Assembly (NCBI GenBank): GCA_945876385.1
Contig: CAMCNU010000001.1
Coordinates: forward strand, 362,105-426,104
DNA: 64,000 bases
Direction: 5' to 3'
Source: an uncultured Veillonellaceae bacterium
GTDB lineage: Bacteria > Bacillota > Negativicutes > Veillonellales > Negativicoccaceae
This document shows positions 40,245-49,768 of this stretch, piece by piece (positions within the stretch are counted from its first letter, which is position 1; each line of letters opens with the position of its first letter). The translations under genes were made by a program, and so were the position numbers. The notes under the pieces were generated by a model that ran no database searches, had not been told where the DNA came from, and worked only from the letters and a program-made list of their open reading frames with translations.

Positions 40245-41775
40245 CGGTCGCTCCTTTCCCCATGACTCCCGGCAATGCACGCGCCACCATACCTGCCGTG
40301 AATCCATAGCCGCCGCTTGCCAACACATCGGCCGCCGCCCCGTGCCAATAGGCACCCGACACGGCTGCCTGTGTCACTGTCAATCCCTGCGCGAGCAGTC
40401 CGCCGATAATACCCGCCAACGTATCTCCTGTCCCGGCGGTGGCCAACCCCGGATTCCCTGTCGTATTGACATAACGCGCCCCGCTCGGCAATACGGTCAC
40501 TGTCGGCGCACCTTTCGCAACGACCACCGCCTCATATGCGGCGGCCACTTGCCCGCTCCGCTCCCAGCGTTCCGTCTCCCCGCCGATATCGGCACTTCCT
40601 GCCAAGCGCGCCAACTCACCGGCATGCGGCGTCAGTATCCATGAGGACGTATGCGTAATGTCAGGCTGCTGCGCCAATGCAAAAAGTCCGTCCGCATCAA
40701 TCACCGTCGGACCATGCCACTGTGACAAGACCGACCCGACCCAGGCTTGCGTTTGGGGCGATCTGCCGATACCGCACCCGATGACCAATGCATCATAGTC
40801 GCCGAAATCCGTATCGGGGCACATCGCCGCACCCCATGTATCGGCCTCTCCGACACCGCGCACCATCACCTCCGGCACGAGCGCGGCCAAACGCCCGCGA
40901 ACCGCACCGGGCACCCACAATGTCACTTTGCCGGCACCGCTGTACAATGCCGCCTGCGCCGCCAACAAGGCCGCCCCTTCCATGCCCTCACTGCCGGCCA
41001 GTATCGCCACATGGCCCTGCGTTCCTTTATGAGCGTTGCCTTGCCGCTGCGGCGTCACCAATTCCGGTATGCCGGGCACCGCCAACTGCGTCTGCCAATC
41101 CGCCGGCGGCAGACCGAGCGGAATCCGGACTTTTTCACCGGCATACGCACATGCCGGATACCAATACAATCCCCGTTTCGGCCAGCCGACCATCCAAGTC
41201 ACATCCGCACGTAACGCGGCACCATCGGCGGCCCCGCTCTCGGCGTCAACACCGACAGGCACATCGATTGCCGCCACCATAGCACCCTTGCGCAGGTGCC
41301 ACTCATTGACCGCCGTGACCCACCGCCGTACTTCACCGTCCGGCGCACCACGGTAACCGATACCGCTGATACCTTCCACGACAATATCCGCCGTAGCCAG
41401 CACGGTCAGCGCATCATCGACATCTTGCGCCGAATACCGCGCCCACATCATCGTGCCGTCTACGCTTTGCTCCAAACGATTCGATACCAAGGCACACAAT
41501 TCGCTGCGGCGTTTGCCGAAATCGATCACCGTTACACGCCAGCCTGCCGTCACGGCATATCTGGCCAATACCAATGCGTCACCGCCGTTATTCCCGCCGC
41601 CCGCCAAAATCACGCAATGCGGCAATGCAACGCCGCGCGCCAGATCTTGCAAGCGCCCCCAAAGCTGCGCGCCGACGCTCTCCATCATCACTTCGGCACT
41701 GAATCCCTTCGCGAACTGCTCCTGCTCCCAGCACCGCATGTCCGCCGGCGTTACAACGTAGACCCGTGTCCCCAC
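40231..41775 (-). CDS. nnr: Bifunctional NAD(P)H-hydrate repair enzyme NnrDE
   Basis: 514 residues. The N-terminal 210 are the NAD(P)HX epimerase (YjeF_N; GGGNNGGDALVLARYA, GISGIGYRGAPDG) and the rest is the ADP-dependent dehydratase (HKGTQGHVAILAGSEGMEGA, LTPHAGELARL, NPGLATAGTGDTLAG). Together they repair hydrated NADH and NADPH. The start is a GTG at 41775 with AGGGGTGA upstream; it lies 25 bases inside acpS. The acpS-nnr order is common in Firmicutes. Confidence 0.95.
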   Translation of the reverse strand: MGTRVYVVTPADMRCWEQEQFAKGFSAEVMMESVGAQLWGRLQDLARGVALPHCVILAGGGNNGGDALVLARYAVTAGWRVTVIDFGKRRSELCALVSNRLEQSVDGTMMWARYSAQDVDDALTVLATADIVVEGISGIGYRGAPDGEVRRWVTAVNEWHLRKGAMVAAIDVPVGVDAESGAADGAALRADVTWMVGWPKRGLYWYPACAYAGEKVRIPLGLPPADWQTQLAVPGIPELVTPQRQGNAHKGTQGHVAILAGSEGMEGAALLAAQAALYSGAGKVTLWVPGAVRGRLAALVPEVMVRGVGEADTWGAAMCPDTDFGDYDALVIGCGIGRSPQTQAWVGSVLSQWHGPTVIDADGLFALAQQPDITHTSSWILTPHAGELARLAGSADIGGETERWERSGQVAAAYEAVVVAKGAPTVTVLPSGARYVNTTGNPGLATAGTGDTLAGIIGGLLAQGLTVTQAAVSGAYWHGAAADVLASGGYGFTAGMVARALPGVMGKGATDATN

Positions 41776-42134
41776 AATATCACCCCTGCAATCGCATATT
41801 CCCGTTCATGACTGAGCGAGACCGTCGACGAGACCGCGCCGATTTCCTCGCATCGTTGCCGTACTGTACCTGCCAGCTGCAAGTACGGCGCACCGGATTC
41901 GGTATGCCGCACCTCGATTTCATGCCACGTCCCCCCGCCGCCTTGCAATGCTTTAATGACCGCTTCTTTCGCCGCAAACATCGCTGCATAACTGGCGTAT
42001 TTCCCCTTGCCGCGGCCTTCCGCGTACATCCGTTCCGCCGCGGTAAATAACCGCTCTGCCGCTTTTTCTTTTCGGTCAAGCAGGCGGCGGATGCGCTCTA
42101 TTTTGACAATATCCGTACCGTATCTGATGGACAT
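41751..42134 (-). CDS. acpS: Holo-[acyl-carrier-protein] synthase
   Basis: 127 residues. Attaches 4'-phosphopantetheine from CoA to acyl carrier protein. GTDIVKIERI near the N-terminus (Mg-binding Asp) and MFAAKEAVIKALQGG (about 50-64) are diagnostic, ending with SLSHEREYAIA. The ATG at 42134 follows AAGGAG; the upstream in-frame ATG at 42164 has no Shine-Dalgarno. It diverges from rpsT and overlaps nnr. Confidence 0.95.
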   Translation of the reverse strand: MSIRYGTDIVKIERIRRLLDRKEKAAERLFTAAERMYAEGRGKGKYASYAAMFAAKEAVIKALQGGGGTWHEIEVRHTESGAPYLQLAGTVRQRCEEIGAVSSTVSLSHEREYAIAGVILWGHGSTL

Positions 42135-42156
42135 TCGCAACTCCTTTTTCGAAATC

Positions 42157-42185
42157 TTGCGCATATTCCGTTTTTATGATAGAAT
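42157..42185 (+). promoter_or_regulatory. Promoter of rpsT
   Basis: TTGCGC (42157-42162), 17-base spacer, TAGAAT (42180-42185) with an extended TG (TGATAGAAT). It lies inside the acpS upstream region, 43 bases before the rpsT start. Confidence 0.75.
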
Positions 42186-42227
42186 TTCAAGGTATAAACA
42201 AATGAACCACGATAGGAGGTGACACCA

Positions 42228-42497
42228 TTGCCGCAAATTAAATCCAGCATCAAAAGCATGAAGACTGACGCCGAACGTCGGGCCCAAAGCGCCGCCGTCA
42301 AATCGCGCATCCGTACTGCTATCAAAAAGACGCTGCAGACCGCAGAAGCAGGAGATGCCGATGCCGCTCGCAAAGAGTTTTCCAACACTGCGCGTATCAT
42401 CGACAAGGCAGCCTCCAAAGGTGTAATTCATAAGAACAATGCCGCTCGCAAAAAATCGCGTCTGCAGGCGCACTTGCAAGAAACAGAAAGCAAATAA
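42228..42497 (+). CDS. rpsT: 30S ribosomal protein S20
   Basis: 89 residues, Lys/Arg/Ala-rich and helical, binding 16S rRNA. The family start PQIKSSIKSMKTDAERR follows a TTG codon at 42228, which has AGGAGGTG at correct spacing; a GTG at 42219 lies within that Shine-Dalgarno and is unlikely. A TTG start is notable because E. coli rpsT also uses UUG and is autoregulated through it. A single-gene unit on the opposite strand to its neighbours, closed by a strong terminator. Confidence 0.95.
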   Translation: MPQIKSSIKSMKTDAERRAQSAAVKSRIRTAIKKTLQTAEAGDADAARKEFSNTARIIDKAASKGVIHKNNAARKKSRLQAHLQETESK

Positions 42498-42505
42498 TCG
42501 CTTGT

Positions 42506-42531
42506 AAAAAGCTACTTCGGTAGCTTTTTTT
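42506..42531. terminator. Bidirectional terminator between rpsT and pynP
   Basis: Ten-base-pair stem AAAAAGCTAC / GTAGCTTTTT with a TTCG tetraloop; a T run exists on both strands. It lies between convergent genes and touches the pynP stop codon. Confidence 0.95.
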
Positions 42532-43849
42532 ATTGCGTAAAATTCTCCTTGCCGTCGATTCGTTCGTAGATAAGCGGAATGTCCGCCGCTTCCGTACCGA
42601 GAATAAAGGCACGGCGCAACCGCTCGGTCAACGCCTCCTCATCCGTCATATCATCGCTATACACGGTTACCAGCGCATCGCCCCGGCGAATCGTATCATT
42701 CAACTCGCAATGGAGCCGCAGACCGACCATCGGCGAAATCGTATCCTCTTTGACCATTCGACCCGCGCCGAGCTCCCGACTGACTTGTGCCAACACCATG
42801 GCGTCGATACCGTTCACGACGCCTTCTTCCTGTGCTGTAACCGTATGGACATGAGCGGCCTGTGTCAACGGACGATGCCCCACCCAGTCTACGCTGCCGC
42901 CCTGTGCAGCCAACCACGCTTTCCAGACGGAAAAGGCCTCTCCCGACTCCCACACTTCTCGTGCCCGAGCGATACCGCTCTCCCAATCGTCCGCCTTGCC
43001 CGCGCCGTAAATCATTGCCCCCGCCAGCGTCAGCGATACGTCAATCAGACGGCGATTGCCTTGTCCTTGCAAGACCTCGGTCGCTTCATCGATTTCAAGA
43101 CTGTTGCCGACGGCACTGCCGAGCGGTGCATTCATATCCGACACAATCGCCAGCGTACGCCGACCGGCCTGCTCCCCGATGGCCACCATCAAGCGCGCCA
43201 GCACCTCTGCCTCTTCCCGCGTCTTCATGAAGGCCGCCGCACCGCACTTTACATCCAGCACGATGACGTCCGCCCCCGATGCCAGCTTTTTGCTCATCAC
43301 AGACGAGGCGATGAGGGGCAAACTCTCCACCGTCCCCGTGACATCCCGCAGGGCGTACATCAACCCGTCCGCCGGTGCCAACTCTTCACTTTGGCCGATG
43401 ACTGCCAGATACAATGTTTCAATTTGCCGGCGAAAGTCCGCCGCGGACAACTGCACGGAGAATCCGGGTATCGACTCGAGTTTGTCCAGCGTGCCGCCGG
43501 TAAATCCGAGACCGCGTCCCGACATTTTCCCGACGCGCACGCCGGCCGCCGCCACAATCGGCGCCACAATCAGCGTCGTCGTGTCCCCCACCCCGCCGGT
43601 ACTGTGTTTGTCGGTAATCGGCCGCCATGCATCCGGCCATTGGATGACTTCCCCCGAGTGCGCCATGGCCAATGTCAATGCCACGGTTTCCTCACGAGTA
43701 AGGCCGCGGCAATACACCGCCATCAACCATGCCGCCATCTGGTAGTCGGGTACCGCCCCGGCGGTATACAACGCTACCAGAAAATCAATTTCCGCGGCCG
43801 TCAGCGGGATATTGTCCCGTGTCTTGCCGATGAGTTGTACCGTATCCAT
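42530..43849 (-). CDS. pdp: Pyrimidine-nucleoside phosphorylase (DeoA/Pdp family)
   Basis: 439 residues. Phosphorolysis of thymidine, deoxyuridine or uridine to base and sugar-1-phosphate. The family signature KHSTGGVGD with MSGRGLGFTGGTLDKLESIPG (about 85-125) is intact, as is DVKCGAAAFMKT. It belongs to the Firmicute Pdp group by length. The ATG at 43849 is six bases after AGGAGG and 13 bases after the U-tract of the dut terminator. dut lies just upstream, so both deal with pyrimidine nucleotides. Confidence 0.93.
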   Translation of the reverse strand: MDTVQLIGKTRDNIPLTAAEIDFLVALYTAGAVPDYQMAAWLMAVYCRGLTREETVALTLAMAHSGEVIQWPDAWRPITDKHSTGGVGDTTTLIVAPIVAAAGVRVGKMSGRGLGFTGGTLDKLESIPGFSVQLSAADFRRQIETLYLAVIGQSEELAPADGLMYALRDVTGTVESLPLIASSVMSKKLASGADVIVLDVKCGAAAFMKTREEAEVLARLMVAIGEQAGRRTLAIVSDMNAPLGSAVGNSLEIDEATEVLQGQGNRRLIDVSLTLAGAMIYGAGKADDWESGIARAREVWESGEAFSVWKAWLAAQGGSVDWVGHRPLTQAAHVHTVTAQEEGVVNGIDAMVLAQVSRELGAGRMVKEDTISPMVGLRLHCELNDTIRRGDALVTVYSDDMTDEEALTERLRRAFILGTEAADIPLIYERIDGKENFTQ

Positions 43850-43862
43850 TGCTCCTCCTTGC

Positions 43863-43889
43863 AAAAAAAGACTGCCGCGGCAGTCTTTT
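43863..43889 (-). terminator. Terminator of the pnp-dut operon
   Basis: A perfect 24-base palindrome, AAAAGACTGCCG and its complement, followed by a T run on the minus strand. It is 13 bases from the next start codon. Confidence 0.92.
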
Positions 43890-43903
43890 GCGTCATACCT
43901 GTG

Positions 43904-44353
43904 TCACATTCCGGTGCTGCCGATTCCGCCGACGCGGACACCGGTCGCTTCATCATCCGCTACCAACAGGTAACGGGTAAATATCCCTTGCGCGATACGC
44001 TCTCCCTTGCGGATAGCGAACGGCGCTTCACCTGCATTGTAAACGGCAATCATAATATGACCTTCGTTCTCTTCGTTATTGTAATAGTCGCTGTCGATAA
44101 TACCTGTCCCGTTGATTAACAGCAATCGGTTGCGAATCGAAATTCCCGATCGGATATGCACGGCCAAGTACTCACCGATGCCCATAAACGCTTTCAGTCC
44201 CGTCGGGATTAATGTCACTTCCTGCGGCGCCAGCACTACATCTTCCGCACTGGCGATATCGTAGCCGGCGCTTTCCGCCGTCTTGCGCTCGGGCAAGGTC
44301 AGTCCCTGCCCGGCATAAGCGGATACGACTTCAAATCCGCGTATCGGTTCCAT
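43904..44353 (-). CDS. dut: Deoxyuridine 5'-triphosphate nucleotidohydrolase (dUTPase)
   Basis: 149 residues, trimeric dUTPase type. All five motifs are visible: ESAGYDIA, RSGIS, GTGIIDSDYYNN, GERIAQGIF and the C-terminal P-loop-like GGIGSTG. It removes dUTP and makes dUMP for dTMP synthesis. It follows pnp by 19 bases with AAGGAGG upstream. Confidence 0.95.
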   Translation of the reverse strand: MEPIRGFEVVSAYAGQGLTLPERKTAESAGYDIASAEDVVLAPQEVTLIPTGLKAFMGIGEYLAVHIRSGISIRNRLLLINGTGIIDSDYYNNEENEGHIMIAVYNAGEAPFAIRKGERIAQGIFTRYLLVADDEATGVRVGGIGSTGM

Positions 44354-44372
44354 AGTAATCCTCCTTCGGTCC

Positions 44373-46478
44373 TCACGAATGCCGTTTGTCGGCGGCTCCG
44401 TTTGCGTTCAATACCGCTTTGCGGGACAGATTGATTCGTCCCTGTTTGTCGATTTCCGTCACTTTGACCATGATTTCATCGCCGACATTGACGACATCTT
44501 CCACCTTTTCCACCCGTTCGTTCGCCAATTGCGAAATATGGACCAATCCTTCCTTGCCCGGCAGAATTTCGACAAATGCCCCGAACTTCATCAAACGGGT
44601 TACTTTCCCCATGTAAACTTCACCCGGCTCGACTTCCTTGACCAGCCGTTCAATCATTTCGACCGCTTTTTGACCGCCTTCACCGTCCACCGACGCAATA
44701 TAGACGGTGCCGTCCTCTTCAATATCGATTTTGACACCGGTCGCATCGATAATCTGATTAATCATCTTGCCGCCCGGTCCGATGACCGTGCGAATCTGAT
44801 CGACAGCGATTTTCATCGTAATAATCCGCGGTGCATACGGCGACAGTTCCGCTGCCGGCCGATCAATGCAGGCGGCGATTTTATCCAAGATGAACAGTCG
44901 TCCTTCATGCGCCTGTTGCAATGCCGACGCCAAAATCTCCCGCGAAAGACCGTCCACCTTGATATCCATCTGGATAGCGGTCACGCCCTTGGCGGTACCG
45001 GCGACTTTGAAGTCCATATCGCCCAAGGCATCTTCCATACCTTGAATATCCGTCAAAATCGTGTAATATTCGCCTTCTTTAACGAGCCCCATGGCCACAC
45101 CGGCGACCGGTGCGCTGATCGGCACCCCCGCCTGCATCAGCGACATGGTACTGCCGCAGACGCTGGCCATCGAAGATGAACCGTTCGATTCCAAAATTTC
45201 CGACACGACCCGCAAACAATACGGGAACTCTTCTTCACTCGGAATCACCGGCAACAGCGCCCGTTCCGCCAATGCGCCGTGCCCGATTTCCCGCCGTCCC
45301 GGACCGCGCGTCGGGCGGGTTTCCCCGACGCTGTAAGACGGGAAATTGTATTGATGGATATAGCGTTTTTCCGTATTGGGCGATACATCGTCAATCACCT
45401 GTTTTTCCGACAACGGTGCCAACGTCGTAATCGTCAACGCTTGTGTCTGCCCGCGGGTAAAGAGCGCCGAACCGTGCACGCGCGGCAACAGGCCGACTTC
45501 GCAAGTAATCGGCCGAATCTCGGTCAGACCGCGGCCGTCCGGACGGATTTTATCTACGGAGATCATCCGCCGCACGATGGATTTCGTCAATTTGTCCAAT
45601 GCCTGCCGAACATCACCGGCCTGCTCCGGATATTTTTCCTCAAAGTAGGCTTGCGCCTCTTGCTTGACTTCATCCATATGTGCTTCGCGCGTCTGCTTGT
45701 CCGGATCGAAAATCGCCTCTTTCAGCTTGGCGGCGGCATGTGCTTCGACTTCCGCCGTAATCTCCGCCGGCACCTGATGCACTTCATAGACGCGCTTTTC
45801 TTTACCGATACGCGCCACTATCTCCTCTTGAAAGGCGACCAGACGCTTGATTTCTTCATGTCCGAACATAATTGCATCCAGCACCGTTTCCTCCGGTACC
45901 TCCTGCGCGCCGCCTTCGACCATCAGAATCGCATCTTTTGTACCGGCGACGGTAATCACCATGTCCGAGGCTGCTGTCTGGGCGACTGTCGGATTGATAA
46001 TCAGCTCTCCGTCTACACGGCCGACCTTGACACCGGCAATCGGTCCGTCAAAGGGAATGTCCGAAATCGAAAGTGCCGCGGACGCCCCCAGCATGGCGGC
46101 CATTTCCGGCGCATTGTCATGTTCGACGGACAACACCGTCGCCACGACATGCACATCGTTGCGGACCCCCTTATCGAACAACGGCCGAATCGGTCGGTCA
46201 ATCAAACGGGCATGCAAAATTGCCGACTCGCCCGGTCGGCCTTCCCGCTTGATAAATCCGCCCGGAATCTTGCCGACCGCATATAACTTTTCTTCATAAT
46301 CCACGGTCAACGGGAAAAAGTCTGCCCCTTCCCGCGGCTGCCGCGACCCTGTCGCCGTGACCAACACCGCTGTATCCCCGTACCGTACCATCACCGCCCC
46401 GCTCGCTTGCTTGGCGTACTTTCCTGTCTCAATGGTGAGAGGTCGCCCTGCGACTTCCGTAGTGAACACCTCGTTCAT
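44373..46478 (-). CDS. pnp: Polyribonucleotide nucleotidyltransferase (PNPase)
   Basis: 701 residues. Phosphorolytic 3'-5' exoribonuclease. Two RNase PH domains (first about 1-215, second about 320-550) flank a helical linker, followed by KH (from about 555, [24 protein letters not shown]) and S1 ([20 protein letters not shown]) domains. Active-site [15 protein letters not shown] and [15 protein letters not shown] are present. The ATG at 46478 has AGGAGGAG upstream; an in-frame ATG at 46508 lacks one. Confidence 0.98.
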   Translation of the reverse strand: MNEVFTTEVAGRPLTIETGKYAKQASGAVMVRYGDTAVLVTATGSRQPREGADFFPLTVDYEEKLYAVGKIPGGFIKREGRPGESAILHARLIDRPIRPLFDKGVRNDVHVVATVLSVEHDNAPEMAAMLGASAALSISDIPFDGPIAGVKVGRVDGELIINPTVAQTAASDMVITVAGTKDAILMVEGGAQEVPEETVLDAIMFGHEEIKRLVAFQEEIVARIGKEKRVYEVHQVPAEITAEVEAHAAAKLKEAIFDPDKQTREAHMDEVKQEAQAYFEEKYPEQAGDVRQALDKLTKSIVRRMISVDKIRPDGRGLTEIRPITCEVGLLPRVHGSALFTRGQTQALTITTLAPLSEKQVIDDVSPNTEKRYIHQYNFPSYSVGETRPTRGPGRREIGHGALAERALLPVIPSEEEFPYCLRVVSEILESNGSSSMASVCGSTMSLMQAGVPISAPVAGVAMGLVKEGEYYTILTDIQGMEDALGDMDFKVAGTAKGVTAIQMDIKVDGLSREILASALQQAHEGRLFILDKIAACIDRPAAELSPYAPRIITMKIAVDQIRTVIGPGGKMINQIIDATGVKIDIEEDGTVYIASVDGEGGQKAVEMIERLVKEVEPGEVYMGKVTRLMKFGAFVEILPGKEGLVHISQLANERVEKVEDVVNVGDEIMVKVTEIDKQGRINLSRKAVLNANGAADKRHS

Positions 46479-46517
46479 GTTTTCTCCTCCTGTAATACTC
46501 ATTATCAATACTTTATC

Positions 46518-46546
46518 ATTATATCACATCACTATCGGGCACTCAA
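46518..46546 (-). promoter_or_regulatory. Promoter of pnp
   Basis: Minus strand TTGAGT (46546-46541), 17-base spacer, TGATATAAT with TATAAT at 46523-46518. One of the best promoter matches in the window. Confidence 0.82.
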
Positions 46547-46576
46547 TCAGATTGCCCGCATCGCACCGCATGCCGC

Positions 46577-47731
46577 TCACGAATCTTCCGCCTCGCCTGT
46601 CGCTTCCGGTACATAACTCAAGTAGTGTCGATCAATCCGAATCAGTAGTCGGTATTCCGGATGATACCGGTGCACGGCATGATGAATATCACGGACGATT
46701 TGGGCATCGTCTTCGGGGGTGTCACCGACCGACACGTCAAAGCTGATATCCCACCCCGCCTTTGTCGCGACGGCGTAAACATCATGTGCCACCCAGTTCG
46801 GATCGAGCATCGCCAATGCCCGCCGCACTTCATTTTCCGCAACCGCCGCCTCCGGATCGCTGAGGTTACGCGGATCCATATGCACGAGTGCCTGGGCGTC
46901 ATACTCCGTTTCTATCCGACGTTCCACTTCGTCGGCAATACGGTGCGCTTCCAGAAAGCTGTTACGACTGTCAACCTCAATATGACATGTCATAAACTTG
47001 TACCCCGGTCCGTAATCATGCACGATTAAGTCATGTGCACCGTGCACCCCCGGGCATGACGCGATAAACGCCAAGATATCCCGCTCTTCCGCCGCGCTCA
47101 CCCGTTTACCGAGCAGCCGGTCCAGTCCGCGATGCAAGATTCGCACCCCGGTGACCAACAGCATCAGCGCGACCAAACCGCCGATATACGCATCGATTTG
47201 CCACCCCATCGTAAACTCGATGCCCAAGGCCGCCAGCACGCCCACCGTAATCATCATATCGGAAAACCCGTCCGCGACCAGTGCCCGCATCATCTCCGAC
47301 CGTGTCCGTCGATACCAATACCGCAAGCCGATAATCAATCCGATTTGCACCGCAATCGACACCAACAGCACCGCAAACAGTATCGGCTCGTACGGCACCG
47401 TATTCGTGTGGAGCACTCGCGTCACCGACTCCGCCAGCACGGTCAGTCCGGCGTACAAAATCACCACACCGACGACCCCGGTCATCACATACTCCAGCCG
47501 CGCCCGTCCGAACGGATGCCGGTAATTCGCCGGCCGCATCATCATGTATACGGATACGCCGATGAGTACGCCGTACCCCACATCGGTAATATCGTGCATC
47601 CCGTCGCTCATGACCGCCAGCGATCCGAATATATGCCCGATTCCGATTTTCGCCGCCGACAGACCGATTTTCACTGCTAAATACAAGGCCAACGCCAGCG
47701 ACATTTCGCGTCCTTTACCGATTCCCTGCAT
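46577..47731 (-). CDS. Cation diffusion facilitator (CDF) family transporter
   Basis: 384 residues. Six membrane helices in the first 215 residues, with metal-site residues SDGMHDITDVG (TM2) and ADGFSDM (TM5). The second half is a long cytoplasmic region; two ferredoxin-like dimerisation modules fit in it (about 215-290 and 295-380), more than the usual one. The metal could be Zn, Mn, Fe or Co. The ATG has GAGGAGG upstream and lies 13 bases after the terminator of the YdbC-like gene. Confidence 0.9.
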   Translation of the reverse strand: MQGIGKGREMSLALALYLAVKIGLSAAKIGIGHIFGSLAVMSDGMHDITDVGYGVLIGVSVYMMMRPANYRHPFGRARLEYVMTGVVGVVILYAGLTVLAESVTRVLHTNTVPYEPILFAVLLVSIAVQIGLIIGLRYWYRRTRSEMMRALVADGFSDMMITVGVLAALGIEFTMGWQIDAYIGGLVALMLLVTGVRILHRGLDRLLGKRVSAAEERDILAFIASCPGVHGAHDLIVHDYGPGYKFMTCHIEVDSRNSFLEAHRIADEVERRIETEYDAQALVHMDPRNLSDPEAAVAENEVRRALAMLDPNWVAHDVYAVATKAGWDISFDVSVGDTPEDDAQIVRDIHHAVHRYHPEYRLLIRIDRHYLSYVPEATGEAEDS

Positions 47732-47744
47732 CTTGCCTCCTCAA

Positions 47745-47779
47745 TAAGAAATTACGCCCCGTCAACACGGAGCGTAATT
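47745..47779 (-). terminator. Terminator of the YdbC-like gene
   Basis: Stem AATTACGC / GCGTAATT extended by a TCCG / CGGG segment (12 pairs with one G-U), followed by TTTCTT on the minus strand. The T tract is imperfect. Confidence 0.7.
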
Positions 47780-47783
47780 GGTA

Positions 47784-48068
47784 TTAATATTTATCAAAAT
47801 CAATTTCGTTTAAGATGTCCTTGAGCTTCATCAACTCATCTTTGGTCAAAGTCAAACCCTTCCCTGTTTTTTCATACCGAGGTCCCCACGAACGCAAATC
47901 AAACTTGGCATCGCGTTCACCCCAGCGAGTGTACGTCAGTTCCTTGCTCCACCAATCTTTCTTGGCGGCTGCCTCTTCATCGCTCAGTTCACGAAGATCC
48001 GCCTCCGCGTCCGGATTGCCGGACAGCTCTCCAAGCCGCGCGACAATTTCAAAATTAAAACTTGCCAT
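47784..48068 (-). CDS. YdbC/PC4-like ssDNA-binding protein
   Basis: 94 residues. The C-terminal half KFDLRSWGPRYEKTGKGLTL matches the PC4-like YdbC family, whose Lactococcus member binds single-stranded DNA and is a relative of transcriptional coactivator PC4. The first residues ASFNFEIVARLG fit the same family. The ATG at 48068 is eight bases from AAGGAG; a GTG three codons earlier is unlikely. A strong extended promoter and a rather long leader (about 55 bases) precede it. Confidence 0.82.
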   Translation of the reverse strand: MASFNFEIVARLGELSGNPDAEADLRELSDEEAAAKKDWWSKELTYTRWGERDAKFDLRSWGPRYEKTGKGLTLTKDELMKLKDILNEIDFDKY

Positions 48069-48132
48069 ATGATTCACTCCTTTGCGTTATTAACCGAAAT
48101 AAAATCACATCGTTTTGTGTATTTTAATTAAT

Positions 48133-48161
48133 ATAATATCATACTCTTCCGCACGTCGCAA
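48133..48161 (-). promoter_or_regulatory. Promoter of the YdbC-like gene
   Basis: Minus strand TTGCGA (48161-48156), 17-base spacer, TATTAT (48138-48133) preceded by TGA (extended -10). Confidence 0.78.
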
Positions 48162-49604
48162 TTATTTCTCTTTCTGCAGTGCTTGCAATTCTTGCAAGTG
48201 TTCACCTTGCCAGCACACGATACCCGTTCGGTCGCCCAACACGGACGCGGAAAAGACCGGATGGCGAATCCCGCTTTGCCGTTGCCGACAATAATCCGCC
48301 AATGCTTGACGCACCGGCCGGAACAAGAGCAAAATGGCAATAATATTCGTAATGGCCATAAGCGCCATGAAAAAGTCCGCCAGGTTCCAGACCAGTTCTA
48401 ATTTTGCCAGCGCGCCGACCATAATCATCCCGCCGACCAGCACACGAAATCCGTACAGCACACGGGTATCGGCACACAGGAAACCGATATTGATTTCACT
48501 GTAGTAGTAGTTGCCGACAATCGAGCTGAATGCAAACAGGATAATAAACACTGCCAATGCCCCGGCCGCCCAATCACCTAAAAAGAGCGACAAGTCATAC
48601 TGAATGAGCGCAATGCCGGTCAGGCCCGATGTCGCCCAATCCCCGGAGCACAAGACGATAAAGGCGGATGCGCTGCAGACCAGCAAGGTATCCACAAACA
48701 CCCCGAATGCTTGCAGCAGTCCTTGTTTCACCGGGTGCGATGCATCGGCGGTGGCTGCCGCGTTCGGGACGGCGCCCATGCCGGCTTCATTGGAGAATAG
48801 TCCGCGCTTGATTCCCGCCATGACCGTGGCACCGAAACCGCCGCCGGCCAACGAATCGACGTCCCACGCATCCGTCAGGATTAATGCGAAAATCGACGGC
48901 AATTCGCTCAAATGCGCCAACATAACGGCCAAAGCCGTCAATATATAAATGCCCGCCATCAACGGAACCATCCATTCCATCACACGAGCGATTTGGGTCA
49001 ATCCTCCGCAAATCAATAAAATCGCAAATAATGTTATCCCTGCACCGATATACAACGGCTGCCAACCGAATGCGGTTTGCAATGACAACGAAATAGTATT
49101 GGCCTGCACGGAATTAAAAATCAACCCGTAGGTCACACTAATCAATACCGCAAAAAACATGGCCGCCCGCGGCGCGCGCAGTACATTCCTGATGTAGTAT
49201 GCAGGCCCTCCGCGAAAGCCGCCGCCCGGCAGCGGCACTTTGTACAATTGCGCCAATGTGCTTTCCACAAACCCGCTTGCCGCACCGATTAATGCAATCA
49301 TCCACATCCAAAATACCGCGCCCGGTCCGCCCAGCACCACGGCAATCGCAATCCCCGCGATATTTCCGACGCCGACACGCGATGCCGTACTGATGCAAAA
49401 TGCTTGAAACGGTGAAATGTGCCCCTCTTTTACTCGGCCGGCAGCGCCTTCCGTCAACAGACGCAACATCTCCGGCAAAAGCCTGATTTGCACAAATCCC
49501 GTTTTGACCGAAAACCATAAACCGGCCGCAATCAACAATGTAATCAGTATGTATGTCCAAAGCACGTCATTGACCGCCGCAATGACATCATTCATCCATT
49601 CCAT
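48162..49604 (-). CDS. Alanine/glycine:cation symporter (AGCS family)
   Basis: 480 residues, about ten to eleven membrane helices. AGCS features: GHISPFQAFCISTASRVGVGNIAGIA (about 60-85), GGPGAVFWMW, ALIGAASGFVESTLAQLYK and the signature GLFSNEAGMGAVPNAAATA (about 260-278). It imports alanine or glycine with Na+ or H+. GAGGAGG precedes the ATG. A monocistronic unit, divergent from the MFS gene. The C-terminal 50 residues after the last helix are unusually long and Gln-rich. Confidence 0.94.
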   Translation of the reverse strand: MEWMNDVIAAVNDVLWTYILITLLIAAGLWFSVKTGFVQIRLLPEMLRLLTEGAAGRVKEGHISPFQAFCISTASRVGVGNIAGIAIAVVLGGPGAVFWMWMIALIGAASGFVESTLAQLYKVPLPGGGFRGGPAYYIRNVLRAPRAAMFFAVLISVTYGLIFNSVQANTISLSLQTAFGWQPLYIGAGITLFAILLICGGLTQIARVMEWMVPLMAGIYILTALAVMLAHLSELPSIFALILTDAWDVDSLAGGGFGATVMAGIKRGLFSNEAGMGAVPNAAATADASHPVKQGLLQAFGVFVDTLLVCSASAFIVLCSGDWATSGLTGIALIQYDLSLFLGDWAAGALAVFIILFAFSSIVGNYYYSEINIGFLCADTRVLYGFRVLVGGMIMVGALAKLELVWNLADFFMALMAITNIIAILLLFRPVRQALADYCRQRQSGIRHPVFSASVLGDRTGIVCWQGEHLQELQALQKEK

Positions 49605-49631
49605 TCATTCGCCTCCTCGTTGTATTTGTTT

Positions 49632-49637
49632 ATTATA
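49632..49637 (-). promoter_or_regulatory. Candidate -10 of the AGCS symporter gene
   Basis: Minus strand TATAAT at 49637-49632, 28 bases before the ATG; the -35 is poorly defined. Confidence 0.45.
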
Positions 49638-49703
49638 CTGTATTTCCGTCGGTCAATGATATCCTTGATACCTTGCCAGCCTTTTTAATTTGGCAAAAAC
49701 CGC

Positions 49704-49733
49704 TTGCACAATGCACGGCCGCTCGCGTATGAT
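49704..49733 (+). promoter_or_regulatory. Promoter of the MFS gene
   Basis: TTGCAC (49704-49709), 18-base spacer, TATGAT (49728-49733), 36 bases before the ATG. It diverges from the symporter promoter in a 164-base gap. Confidence 0.6.
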
Positions 49734-49768
49734 TAAGATAACCACTATAAACATTTCAGGTGACCCAT

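Noticed and set aside
42533..44119. 528-codon open frame on the plus strand opposite the pyrimidine phosphorylase and dut
   Set aside because: It is antisense to two complete, motif-rich genes and its translation is Arg/His/Gln-rich with no domain; a by-product of codon bias in a GC-rich genome.
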